In this document: one piece after another, positions 36,217 through 43,781 of the stretch
Layout: every line of letters starts with the position of its first letter
Numbering within the stretch: position 1 is the first letter of the stretch
Source of the DNA: Bacillota bacterium
GTDB taxonomy: Bacteria > Bacillota > Bacilli > Paenibacillales > NBRC-103111
DNA length: 64,000 nt
Assembly (NCBI GenBank): GCA_023393235.1
Contig: JAEWMH010000191.1
Location: 38,715 to 102,714, forward strand
Reading direction: 5' to 3'
Program-made: the position numbers and the translations under genes
Notes under the pieces: generated by a model
The model's database searches: none
What the model was told of the DNA's origin: nothing
The model's input: only the letters and a program-made list of their open reading frames with translations

Positions 36217-36245
36217 GTTATACAGGAAGCCGGGAGGAATGTCAA
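36217..36245 (-). promoter_or_regulatory. Sigma-A promoter of the ileS T-box transcript
   Basis: Minus strand -35 TTGACA (36245-36240), a 17-base spacer and -10 TATAAC (36222-36217), a near-consensus vegetative promoter. Transcription would start near 36210, giving a leader of about 330 bases before the ATG. Confidence 0.85.
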
Positions 36246-36280
36246 TCCCTTTCCTGTAATTGGTCTGGTGCCCAGTTCAT

Positions 36281-36904
36281 CTAAAGCCGTTTTAGCTCAG
36301 CTGCTAATTCGGCAATTCTGTTTGAGGTGAGCAGCGGTATCAGCGGTTTTACGGTTTCGGCATCCTTTTCCCACCACTTGGTGTCAAGGAGAAGCTGAAT
36401 CTCTTCGTCACTGAAGCGCTGGCGGATCACCTTGGCCGGGTTCCCGCCCACTACGGCAAACGGCGGAACATCCTTGGTAACCACGGCCCGCGAGGCGATG
36501 ACCGCCCCGTCCCCGATGGTGATGCCGGGCATAATCATGGCCTCGGTGCCGATCCACACATCATTGCCAATGACCGTATTACCTTTGGCCAAGTAGCCGT
36601 TTTCCGCCCCCTCATACAGATCCGGCGTGTAGTAGAACGGATAGGTGGTGACCCAATCCATCCGGTGCCCCTGATTGCCGCACATGATAAATACAGCGCC
36701 GGACCCGATGGAGCAATATCTGCCGATGACAAGCCGGTCCACATCATCCCGGTCAGGCGACAGATAACGGACGCAATAATCCTCAAAATGCTGCTGGTGG
36801 TAAAACCCGGAGTAATAGGAGTAATCCCCTGCAATGATATTTTTGTTGGTGATATGATCCTTCAGCACATAGCTTTTGGTCCAGTGCTCGAACACATTGG
36901 CCAT
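36281..36904 (-). CDS. CatB-like xenobiotic O-acetyltransferase (hexapeptide repeat)
   Basis: Protein of 207 residues, matching the type B chloramphenicol acetyltransferase/Vat family in length and motifs: GDYSYYSGFYHQQHFEDYCV, YLSPDRDDVDRLVIGRYCSI, GAVFIMCGNQGHRMDW (with the catalytic-region histidine), KGNTVIGNDVWIGTEAMIMP and AVVGGNPAKVIRQRFSDEEI. The left-handed beta-helix hexapeptides are evident. Family members transfer acetyl groups from acetyl-CoA to chloramphenicol or streptogramin A hydroxyls, and many environmental homologues have unknown natural acceptors. It is a single gene just upstream of the ileS promoter. Resistance is a possibility only. Confidence 0.9.
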   Translation of the reverse strand: MANVFEHWTKSYVLKDHITNKNIIAGDYSYYSGFYHQQHFEDYCVRYLSPDRDDVDRLVIGRYCSIGSGAVFIMCGNQGHRMDWVTTYPFYYTPDLYEGAENGYLAKGNTVIGNDVWIGTEAMIMPGITIGDGAVIASRAVVTKDVPPFAVVGGNPAKVIRQRFSDEEIQLLLDTKWWEKDAETVKPLIPLLTSNRIAELAAELKRL

Positions 36905-37044
36905 TTTATGAACCCCCGTTTTGGATGGTTAGTAGTATTCCGTTTTCAGCTTACCGCCTTTTGGCTTCCAGAACCATCCCTTCCCCGCGGTAAAAATCGT
37001 TTTAGCTGTTTTTTCCGGGGTAGGTCGATCGATACCGGGAAGTG

Positions 37045-37225
37045 TAACGGAACCCAGCGACCTTTAGACGGGTAAAATGGGCGGTTTTTAATTTTAACGG
37101 AACTAAGTGACTCTTAGAGGCTGCAGAACGCTTCAATTGACGAAATTGTGCCTGTAACAGCGCCTCAGTTCCGTTAGAGCGCCAACAAAGGGAAATTAGG
37201 CGTTTAAGAGCTGCATAGTTCCGTT
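37045..37225. repeat. Four-box inverted repeat element, copy B
   Basis: Boxes TAACGGAACC...TTTAGAC (37045-37069) and TAACGGAACT...CTTAGAGGC (37095-37121), then inverted TAACAGCGCC...TTCCGTTA (37154-37175) and TTTAAGAGC...AGTTCCGTTA (37203-37225). Spacing is exactly 50 bp within each pair and the element is symmetric about 37135. Layout, length (181 bp) and centre sequence match copy A at 14978-15159. Confidence 0.88.
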
Positions 37226-37230
37226 ACAGC

Positions 37231-37266
37231 GGGCACCTCCATAAACTGCTGGGCACCTCCATAAAC
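37231..37266. repeat. 20-bp-period tandem duplication
   Basis: GGGCACCTCCATAAAC occurs twice at a 20-bp interval (37231-37246 and 37251-37266), directly after the last box of element B. Probably a replication-slippage scar. Confidence 0.8.
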
Positions 37267-37428
37267 CGACCAGACTCCTCTGCAAACACACATGCTCTAC
37301 TGGCCAAAACCCAGATAGAGGCCGACCATGTGTATGGGAACCGAAGCCAAACCTTGTATGCAGACGCGGATTATGTCATGATACAGGTAGCTTTTAATAG
37401 CTTATCACACTAGAACAGGTGGTTTCAC

Positions 37429-38688
37429 ATGGCAAACAAACGGAATCCGGAGAACGGCCGCAGGTCCGGCTCCTCTTCCCATAAACAACAATCCGATAAG
37501 AACCGCCCTGCCCGCCGCGGCGCCGAACGGCACCAGCAAGAAGGCCGGGGCAAGAGACAACGGCAAGCAGACCCGGGCAACGCCTACGGGAGCACGGAAT
37601 ACCGCAGCGGCGGACAAGCAGCGGCCGGAGCCGCCCACGGACGGCAATCGCCTGAAGCCGAAGGACAGCGGCCAAGAGCAGGCGGGCGTGACGGGCGCCG
37701 CAGCCCTTCCGCTGCAGGAACCGGTTACGACCGGCGCCGCGGGGCATCCCCGGCAGCTGCCGGTCAAGGCTCCCCCACTCTGCGTCCGGAAGCGGGCGGC
37801 GCTTTATCGCTCACAGGTCGCCGCAAGGGCGAGTGGTATGAGATCCGTCTGCCGGAACAATACGGCACTGCCCCCGCTTCAGCGATGCTGCGTTTCCTTC
37901 CTTTGCCTCCCAAGATGGCCGGCAAGCTCCTTCAGGATAACGCCATCCAGAAAAGCGGCAATCTGCTGAAGCTGCGGCTGTTTCCCAAGGAACGGCTGGG
38001 AATGGAGCCGGATTGGCATGACTTGAACATCCTGTTTGAGGATGATTTCCTGCTTATCGTGAACAAGCCTATGGGCATGGAGGTCCATCCCAGCGCCCAT
38101 GGCCAAAAAGGCACCTTGGCCAATGCGGTGGCCGCCTATTTCGAGATGACCGGCAAAACCTGCAAGGTTCGTCCTGTTCACCGACTGGACAAGGATACCA
38201 CCGGTCCGGTGATATTTGCCAAAAATGAGGCAGCCAGCGTCATTCTGGAGAAATCCCTCAAGGATAAGAAAATCGAACGGCTGTATGTCGCCTTGGCTGA
38301 AGGGCGCATAATCCAGCAAAAGGGCACCGTTGACGCTCCTATTGGCCAGGACCGGCTCCACTCCACCCGCCGCCGGGTCAGCGAAACAGGGGAGCCTGCC
38401 GTCACTCATTACGACGTGGTGGAACGGCTCAAGGGCCATACCTTGGTCCGCCTGCGGCTTGGCACAGGAAGGACGCACCAGATTAGAGTCCATCTATCCC
38501 ATATCGGCCATCCCATTGCCGGAGACGGCATGTACGGCGGCAAGCGCACCTATATTGACCGTCAGGCGCTGCATGGAGAGAAGCTGATTTGTTACCACCC
38601 GTGGACAGGGAACAAAATCCATGTGACTGCCCCGATGCCGGAGGACATGGCTCAAGCATTGGCGGGACTGCGCAACCGGAAAAGCTAA
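37429..38688 (+). CDS. RluA-family pseudouridine synthase with long disordered basic N-terminal extension
   Basis: Protein of 419 residues. The catalytic domain (about 195-410) has HRLDKDTTG, where the Asp is the pseudouridine-forming nucleophile, plus VNKPMGMEVHPS and GRTHQIRVHLSHIGHPIAGD, all typical of RluA/RluD enzymes that modify 23S rRNA or tRNA uridines. Residues about 1-130 are almost wholly Arg, Gly, Gln, Ser, Pro and Ala, with no predicted fold, and could bind RNA nonspecifically. About 135-190 form a degenerate S4-like region. AGGTGG precedes the ATG and no better start is seen downstream, so the extension is probably translated. It is followed by a strong terminator. The target uridine is unknown. 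Confidence 0.87.
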   Translation: MANKRNPENGRRSGSSSHKQQSDKNRPARRGAERHQQEGRGKRQRQADPGNAYGSTEYRSGGQAAAGAAHGRQSPEAEGQRPRAGGRDGRRSPSAAGTGYDRRRGASPAAAGQGSPTLRPEAGGALSLTGRRKGEWYEIRLPEQYGTAPASAMLRFLPLPPKMAGKLLQDNAIQKSGNLLKLRLFPKERLGMEPDWHDLNILFEDDFLLIVNKPMGMEVHPSAHGQKGTLANAVAAYFEMTGKTCKVRPVHRLDKDTTGPVIFAKNEAASVILEKSLKDKKIERLYVALAEGRIIQQKGTVDAPIGQDRLHSTRRRVSETGEPAVTHYDVVERLKGHTLVRLRLGTGRTHQIRVHLSHIGHPIAGDGMYGGKRTYIDRQALHGEKLICYHPWTGNKIHVTAPMPEDMAQALAGLRNRKS

Positions 38689-38705
38689 CTCAAAAGCTGA
38701 AATAC

Positions 38706-38740
38706 AAGAACCGGACTCCTAGGAATCCGGTTCTTTGTTA
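38706..38740 (+). terminator. Terminator after the pseudouridine synthase
   Basis: Perfect 10-bp stem AAGAACCGGA / TCCGGTTCTT with a 10-base loop followed by TGTTATATCTT, 18 bp after the stop codon. Confidence 0.8.
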
Positions 38741-38811
38741 TATCTTGGCTGCTTCCAAGCGCGGAAACAGACTTTCTCCCAACCGGCGCTCTCCCAACGG
38801 GACAGATGATT

Positions 38812-40083
38812 TTACAGCGTCCGGCAGATCCCGGTAAACAGGACGGTACCGTTGGCAGCGGTGATGCTGTACAGGAACGGCCGGTCCAAAATCAACTCCG
38901 CAGGCTCACCCTTGGGCAACCCGCTGCCCGCCATCATCAACTGTGTAAAAGCGGCAGCTTCTACACCTTTTTCATCTACCGCAATATGGGCGTTCTGGGT
39001 GATTTGGCTGATATAAGCCGAAGTAGTGCTCATGCGGCTGAAATCCGCCTGTTCTGTAAATGGGGTTTTCATCCCCAACGCCTCAAGCGCATGCACAAGC
39101 TCCAGCTCTGAGCTGTAATCAAATTTGGGCACCTTCAAATTCAGCTTATAGGTGGTTTTTCCCGATGCCGGAAGCAGCGACCTGGTTTTCTCCGGTGTAG
39201 CTACCACTTCCTTGACGGAAACTCCCTTATCCGGAAGGACGAAGGTCATGGCACCGCCGTTTTTCAACCGGAGTGTTGCCGAGGCAAACCGGTCCCCTTT
39301 GACGTAATCCGCCGTATAATAATTCCTGCTCATAAAAGCTGCCGTCAGCTGCCCGCCATCCTCCGGATAAAACACTCCCTGGCCGGTTTGGCTTTCGTTG
39401 AAGGCATCCGACCATTCATCCTTAAAATCCAACGTATTCAGAATTGCCATCACCTGCTGGGGGTCAGGGCGGATCGTGGGTGTAATTTGTCCCCCGGTAT
39501 GCTCCCGCACCCACTCACCCATGTTGTCAGCCGTTTCCTTTTGGGAAAAATCCGCTGCGTGCAGCGAAGCGTAGAAACTTCCAGCCGCCACGTCCTCATA
39601 GTCTTTCTTGAACATGTGGCCCTTCTGAATCCACAAGGAATTGGCTGTTTTGAGCCTGCCGATTTCATTGTCCGTATGGAGCAGACGGATGAGCTTCCCT
39701 GTTTCTGCTGCCAGGCGGGTGATGTTCCCCGGACTGTAGCCTCCAAGCAAGGACAGCATTTCCTTTTGGGTCGCCCCCTCCGCACCGGAAGCGGCAAGGG
39801 CTAACGCAATGTATAAGCTGTATGGCGAATAAAGGGTATTGCCCTTTCCTTCACTCAGAATACGGGAGGCTGTATGCATCGAAAATTGCTCCAGAGCGTC
39901 CAATCCCTCTTTGGAGACACGATTGTCCTCCTGAATGCTTAGCTTGGCTTCTATATCCCCAAAAGCAGGAGCCGCAAGAGGAACATGTTTGGATGAAGGA
40001 GAGTAGCCGCAGGAAACAGCAGTTGCAAGCAAGGGAGTCAGCAGAAGGCATCTAGCAGAGCTGCGCCAAATTGAGGTTGTCAT
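38812..40083 (-). CDS. Lipoprotein serpin (serine protease inhibitor family)
   Basis: Protein of 423 residues starting at the ATG at 40083 (GGACGGTGA upstream). A lipoprotein signal ends in LATAVSC, so the serpin would be tethered to the outer membrane face. The serpin core is complete: NTLYSPYSLYIALALAASGA, TANSLWIQKGHMF, FKDEWSDAFNES and the C-terminal DRPFLYSI with a late strand. The reactive-centre loop begins EKGVEAAAFTQLMM; the small-residue hinge GVEAAA is compatible with loop insertion, that is, an inhibitory serpin, although the usual Thr at P14 is Val. By hinge counting P1-P1' falls near Ser-Gly (inference). It is monocistronic. Bacterial serpins are uncommon; the target protease is unknown. 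Confidence 0.9.
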   Translation of the reverse strand: MTTSIWRSSARCLLLTPLLATAVSCGYSPSSKHVPLAAPAFGDIEAKLSIQEDNRVSKEGLDALEQFSMHTASRILSEGKGNTLYSPYSLYIALALAASGAEGATQKEMLSLLGGYSPGNITRLAAETGKLIRLLHTDNEIGRLKTANSLWIQKGHMFKKDYEDVAAGSFYASLHAADFSQKETADNMGEWVREHTGGQITPTIRPDPQQVMAILNTLDFKDEWSDAFNESQTGQGVFYPEDGGQLTAAFMSRNYYTADYVKGDRFASATLRLKNGGAMTFVLPDKGVSVKEVVATPEKTRSLLPASGKTTYKLNLKVPKFDYSSELELVHALEALGMKTPFTEQADFSRMSTTSAYISQITQNAHIAVDEKGVEAAAFTQLMMAGSGLPKGEPAELILDRPFLYSITAANGTVLFTGICRTL

Positions 40084-40179
40084 AGGTATCGTCACCGTCC
40101 ATTGTATCCATTTCCTACTTAACGCAGCAGACTCCGCAATTGTTGCCACTTTCAGGCAAAATAATAGTTAATCATATTA

Positions 40180-40207
40180 AGTTTACATAATATTATTTAT
40201 GTTAATA
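40180..40207. other. Candidate dif-like Xer recombination site
   Basis: Arms AGTTTACATAA and TTATGTTAATA flank a 6-bp centre TATTAT, giving the 11-6-11 layout of dif sites. The first 14 bases are identical to one end of the reverse complement of the Bacillus subtilis dif site as I recall it (XerD-type arm TTATGTAAACT). The second arm keeps the TTATGTTAA found in the E. coli site. It lies 91 bp upstream of the XerS-type recombinase start, between divergent genes. The region is AT-rich, so an AT-rich promoter context is the alternative explanation. Confidence 0.55.
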
Positions 40208-40297
40208 ATTTCTCGAACGATGATAGAAACTTTTCCCTTCCCTTGTTATACTTGAAGTCAAGAACGTCATCCGTCAAACCCACACGGGGGTGCCATT

Positions 40298-41395
40298 ATG
40301 AACATTATTAAAGCCAAGGACCGCAAGGAACTGGACAGCCGGCTTCCCGCCATGCCCTGGTACATAGAAAAATTTATCAACTATAAACTTCCCGACCTTT
40401 CACCTTCCTCCTTGTTGGAATATGTGCGGGATTATGAGATTTTCCTGAACTGGCTAATGGCCGAGGGTTTGACCGAAGCCTCCGATATCCGGGAGGTTCC
40501 CTTGTCTGATCTGGAAAAGCTGCGGATGGATGCCATCGACAACTTCCGCATGTCTCTGGCCACCGGTGTCGGCGGACATACTAACAGTAAAACCACCATT
40601 GTCCGCAAGCTCTCCTCTCTCCGCTCCTTGTTCCACTACCTCAGCCAGATTGCCGAGGACGAGGATTTTTACCCGTTGTTGAAGCGCAATATCATGGCCA
40701 AGGTGGAAATCAAACGGACCCATAAGCCCAAGGATACCGCGGCCAAGCTGGAGGGCAAGCTGCTGCAGGAGCATGAAATTGCCGAATTCATTGAATATGT
40801 GGCCCATGGTTACGGGGAGGCTGTTGCAGCCAACAAACAGGCCTCTTATTTCCACCAACTAAATAAGGAAAGAGATGTTTGCATCATCAGCCTGATTCTC
40901 CATTCCGGCCTGCGGGTATCCGAGGTAGTGAACCTGAATGCCGACGACTTGGACCTGAAGAAGAAGCTGGCTTACGTCTACCGCAAGGGTAAAAATGACG
41001 AGACCTTCAAAACCCCGGTTTATTTCCGCCAGCTGGCGGTCCAGCATCTGGAGACCTATCTGGAGCTGCGGCCTGCCCGGTACAAGGCTCCGCGGAAGGA
41101 AAAAGCCCTGTTCTTGGCCATTGCCAACGGAAAAAAGGAAGGCGAACGGATGACCAAACGGGCTATCCAGGAGATGGTCATTAAATATGCCAAACGCTTC
41201 GGCAAACCTTACCTGTCGGTCCACAAGCTGCGGCATTCCTTTGCAACGGATTATTATGTGCGCAATGACCTGTACAAAACCCAGGAGCAGCTGGGGCATG
41301 CGTCTCCCGATACTACACAGATATATGCCCACCTTACGGATAAAACCATGGCAGAGGCCATCGACCGCCCCAATACGGACCCAACAGGAACGTAA
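40298..41395 (+). CDS. xerS: Tyrosine recombinase, XerS-like
   Basis: Protein of 365 residues. An N-terminal SAM-like DNA-binding domain (about 15-150) is followed by the catalytic domain with all active-site residues: Arg206 (HSGLRVSEV), Lys230 (YRKGKND), His309 and Arg312 (VHKLRHSFATDYY), His334 (QLGHASPDTTQ) and nucleophile Tyr343 (IYAH). Overall length and the linker KRTHKPKDTAAK match XerS, the single recombinase that resolves chromosome dimers with FtsK in streptococci, not the two-protein XerC/XerD group. The gene is monocistronic with a bidirectional terminator and has a dif-like site directly upstream, the arrangement known for streptococcal xerS. No other phage-type genes are nearby, so it is not an integrase of an element. 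Confidence 0.85.
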   Translation: MNIIKAKDRKELDSRLPAMPWYIEKFINYKLPDLSPSSLLEYVRDYEIFLNWLMAEGLTEASDIREVPLSDLEKLRMDAIDNFRMSLATGVGGHTNSKTTIVRKLSSLRSLFHYLSQIAEDEDFYPLLKRNIMAKVEIKRTHKPKDTAAKLEGKLLQEHEIAEFIEYVAHGYGEAVAANKQASYFHQLNKERDVCIISLILHSGLRVSEVVNLNADDLDLKKKLAYVYRKGKNDETFKTPVYFRQLAVQHLETYLELRPARYKAPRKEKALFLAIANGKKEGERMTKRAIQEMVIKYAKRFGKPYLSVHKLRHSFATDYYVRNDLYKTQEQLGHASPDTTQIYAHLTDKTMAEAIDRPNTDPTGT

Positions 41396-41420
41396 CAGCC
41401 GGCCTGCCTAAACGACAAAA

Positions 41421-41473
41421 AGAAGCTTCACCGGACAGTAAATTTCACTCTTCGGCAAGCTTCTATATTTTTC
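41421..41473. terminator. Bidirectional terminator between xerS and the CAP-domain gene
   Basis: AGAAGCTT / AAGCTTCT arms around a 28-base loop, with T-runs on both strands (ATTTTT on plus, TTTTTG on minus), between converging genes. Confidence 0.7.
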
Positions 41474-41509
41474 GCCATTTATATTTAATGTTCTAAATAT
41501 TTATGTTCA

Positions 41510-42154
41510 TTAAGGATTGATAAACATCTGTGTCCAGTAGTACCGGTAGCTGCCGCCCGTACAATAGCCAACCCCGATTTCGGAAAAGTTCGGACTGAGG
41601 ATATTCTGCCTGTGTCCGGGGCTGTTCATCCAGCTATCCATGACCGCTTGGGCGGTAATTTGACCTGCCGCGATATTTTCCCCGGCTGCGGAGTAGCTGA
41701 TGTTGAAGCTTTTCATCATATCGAAGGGACTGCCATAGGTAGGTGATGTGTGGGAAAAATAGCCTTTATCACGCATATCCACCGACTTGTAGCGCGCCAC
41801 CCGGGCCAGCTGCCAATTGGCGGTTAAGGGCTTCAGGCCATTCTTGGCCCTTTCCACATTCACCAGGCGCACCACCTCTTCCTCCACCGATTTGGTGGCA
41901 CTGAAAAGCGGCACCGTCACCTTATCACCCGGGTAAATCAAATTGGGGTTCGCGAATTGCGGGTTCGCCGAGATAATTTCGGACAGCCCCACCTGATACT
42001 TCACCGATATCTTCCATAAGCTGTCGCCAGGTTGGACCGTATACACATCCGTATCCGCCGGAGCGGCTTTGGCAGGCCGCGGCGCCAGCAGGGTTGCGGG
42101 AAGAACCAGCACAATGGCCAGCAGCAAACCAAGAAGCTTGTTTTTATTGGGCAT
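41510..42154 (-). CDS. Secreted LysM-CAP domain protein (YkwD-like)
   Basis: Protein of 214 residues. Signal peptide (about 1-31, ending KAA), a LysM peptidoglycan-binding domain at about 38-82 (YTVQPGDSLWKISVKYQVGL to IYPGDKVTVPL) and a CAP/SCP domain from about 90 (RLVNVERAKNGLKPLT, FSHTSPTYGSPFDMM, AAGENIAAGQ, SPGHRQNILSPNFSEIGVGY). The order matches SafA/YkwD-type proteins of spore formers, some of which go to the spore coat. AAAGGAG precedes the ATG. Enzymatic activity of the CAP domain is not established. Confidence 0.9.
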   Translation of the reverse strand: MPNKNKLLGLLLAIVLVLPATLLAPRPAKAAPADTDVYTVQPGDSLWKISVKYQVGLSEIISANPQFANPNLIYPGDKVTVPLFSATKSVEEEVVRLVNVERAKNGLKPLTANWQLARVARYKSVDMRDKGYFSHTSPTYGSPFDMMKSFNISYSAAGENIAAGQITAQAVMDSWMNSPGHRQNILSPNFSEIGVGYCTGGSYRYYWTQMFINP

Positions 42155-42236
42155 GGGAATTCTCCTTTAACAAAAATGGAATCCTCCCTAATATGCGCCA
42201 CGCTTCCTGTTCTTACACGAAGACTCTCCGATGTTC

Positions 42237-43142
42237 TTATAAAGCCGCTTCTTTTGTGTTTCCTGCTGCTCCCTTCAGCTCCGCCAGCAGGATACCCCCT
42301 AAAATCAATGCCCCGCCTATGAGCGTTTGAGTGCTCAGACTTTCTCCCCCGATGGCAACCGCTGCAGCCGCGGCAAAAACAGGCTCAGACGCAAAAATTA
42401 TGGCCGTGTGTGTGGCTGTAGTAAAACGCTGGAAGTGGGTTTGCGCCCAAAAGGCAAACGCTGTAGCAAAAACAGCTCCGATCAGAAGGGCCCGGAGTAC
42501 CCGGATATCCGTCCAAACCGCCGGGGACAAGGCTTCTCCGATATTCTCAAAGAGACCAGCCGCAGCAAAGTCCAATAGGGCCGCCACTGTAATTTGGATG
42601 CTTGCCAGCAAAAAAGGCTGGTGCAGGACGGAATATTTGGCGGTGATCAGAATGTGGAGCGCAAAGGCGAAGGAGCCGCACAGCACGATAAGATCCCCGA
42701 TTTGCATCGGTTCGTGAATCCGCAGCGACATCACCGCCAGCCCGGCCAAGGCAATGCCTACTCCCGCTCCTACCGCCAAGGGAAGCTTGATCCGGTAAAA
42801 AAAAGCACCCAGAACCGGCACCAGAACCACACATAATCCGGTGATAAACCCGGTATTGGATGCTGAAGTGAACTGGGTGCCTACCGATTGGAACATAAAG
42901 GCCAAAAACAGAAGCACGCCCATTACAGTCCCGCGGCGCCACACCGCCCATGTCATCGGCTCCTTGTTCTTCATGCAGGCGTATCCACTCCATAGAATGC
43001 CTGCCGCTAATAAGAACCGCACAGCCAAATGGATCATAACCGGCATAACGGCAACGGCTTCCTTCAAAAACACAAACATAATTCCCCACACAAAGGTGAC
43101 GGAAAGCAGCACAGCATCAGCCAAAACTGCAGTTTTCCTCAT
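42237..43142 (-). CDS. EamA/DMT-superfamily transporter
   Basis: Integral membrane protein of 301 residues with ten hydrophobic helices in two EamA repeats of five, each with the family pattern (VLLSVTFVWGIMFVFLKEAV, ... ASEPVFAAAAAVAIGGESL then GGALILGGILLAE). Members export metabolites or amino acids; the substrate is unknown. It has its own stop region and lies apart from the neighbouring hemerythrin, separated by the terminator at 43165-43198. Confidence 0.87.
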   Translation of the reverse strand: MRKTAVLADAVLLSVTFVWGIMFVFLKEAVAVMPVMIHLAVRFLLAAGILWSGYACMKNKEPMTWAVWRRGTVMGVLLFLAFMFQSVGTQFTSASNTGFITGLCVVLVPVLGAFFYRIKLPLAVGAGVGIALAGLAVMSLRIHEPMQIGDLIVLCGSFAFALHILITAKYSVLHQPFLLASIQITVAALLDFAAAGLFENIGEALSPAVWTDIRVLRALLIGAVFATAFAFWAQTHFQRFTTATHTAIIFASEPVFAAAAAVAIGGESLSTQTLIGGALILGGILLAELKGAAGNTKEAAL

Positions 43143-43164
43143 GGTGCGATCCTCCTGGTTCCGT

Positions 43165-43198
43165 AAAAAAACTCCGGCTTCCTCGAGGAAGCCCGGAG
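43165..43198 (-). terminator. Terminator after the hemerythrin gene
   Basis: Strong hairpin CTCCGGGCTTCC / GGAAGCCGGAG (one bulged C) around CTCGA, followed on the minus strand by seven T. Confidence 0.9.
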
Positions 43199-43229
43199 AT
43201 GATGTGTGCTTAAATGCGGCTGTTCCCGG

Positions 43230-43631
43230 TCAGGCATGCTGCCTGATATACTCACCAACCTTGCCGTCATTCTTCTGGATATGGTTGATCAGCCAGTCCA
43301 CCAGTGTCCGGTTCAGCTTGATGGTGGTGAGAATGGAGATGCCCTGGGTGTTCACCTGCTGGAGCAATTCATCAATAACTTGCACAAATTCGTCATGCTC
43401 CTTCTTATGCTCAGCCAGCTCCGGGTATTTGACACTACCCATCAGCTTTTCCTCATCCCGGAAGTGTTCAACTGTATAAGCCTTGAGAAATTCAAGGGTC
43501 TCCTTGATTTTCTCCTTGCCCTTCTGATTGGTGCAGGCCTCCATAAAATCATTCAGCCGGTGCACCAGCTCCTGGTGCTGGTCATCAATCTGACTGACAC
43601 CCACATTATACGTATCCCGCCATGTAATCAT
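43230..43631 (-). CDS. Bacteriohemerythrin
   Basis: Protein of 133 residues, normal for the family. The start is the Met of ITWRDTYNVGVSQID; the extra 18 codons upstream lack the family sequence and lie over the ribosome site. The diiron ligands are visible: His and Glu in QIDDQHQEL and EHFRDEE, His in AEHKKEHDEF, and the final WLINHIQKND histidine and aspartate. The protein would bind oxygen or nitric oxide reversibly. It is monocistronic. Confidence 0.9.
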   Translation of the reverse strand: MITWRDTYNVGVSQIDDQHQELVHRLNDFMEACTNQKGKEKIKETLEFLKAYTVEHFRDEEKLMGSVKYPELAEHKKEHDEFVQVIDELLQQVNTQGISILTTIKLNRTLVDWLINHIQKNDGKVGEYIRQHA

Positions 43632-43781
43632 CGTACTGGAATCTCCTCTCCGAATGGAACTGCAGTCTGTACCGGAAATCAACAAAATTCCGTATATACA
43701 GACATTATTTCACATCCGTCCACTCGGATGCCGTAACATTTCTCACCGGAAGGTAAATTTTTCTTCCATCGATCTGAACAC

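Larger units (their letters stand above)
36905..37428. other. Intergenic region, 524 bp, holding repeat element B and a short tandem repeat
   Basis: No gene is supported. It contains the four-box element (37045-37225), a 20-bp tandem duplication immediately after it, and at 37290-37335 a loose inverted pair (ACACATG ... CATGTGT). The last 100 bp should hold the promoter of the pseudouridine synthase gene, but no strong hexamers are evident. Confidence 0.7.
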
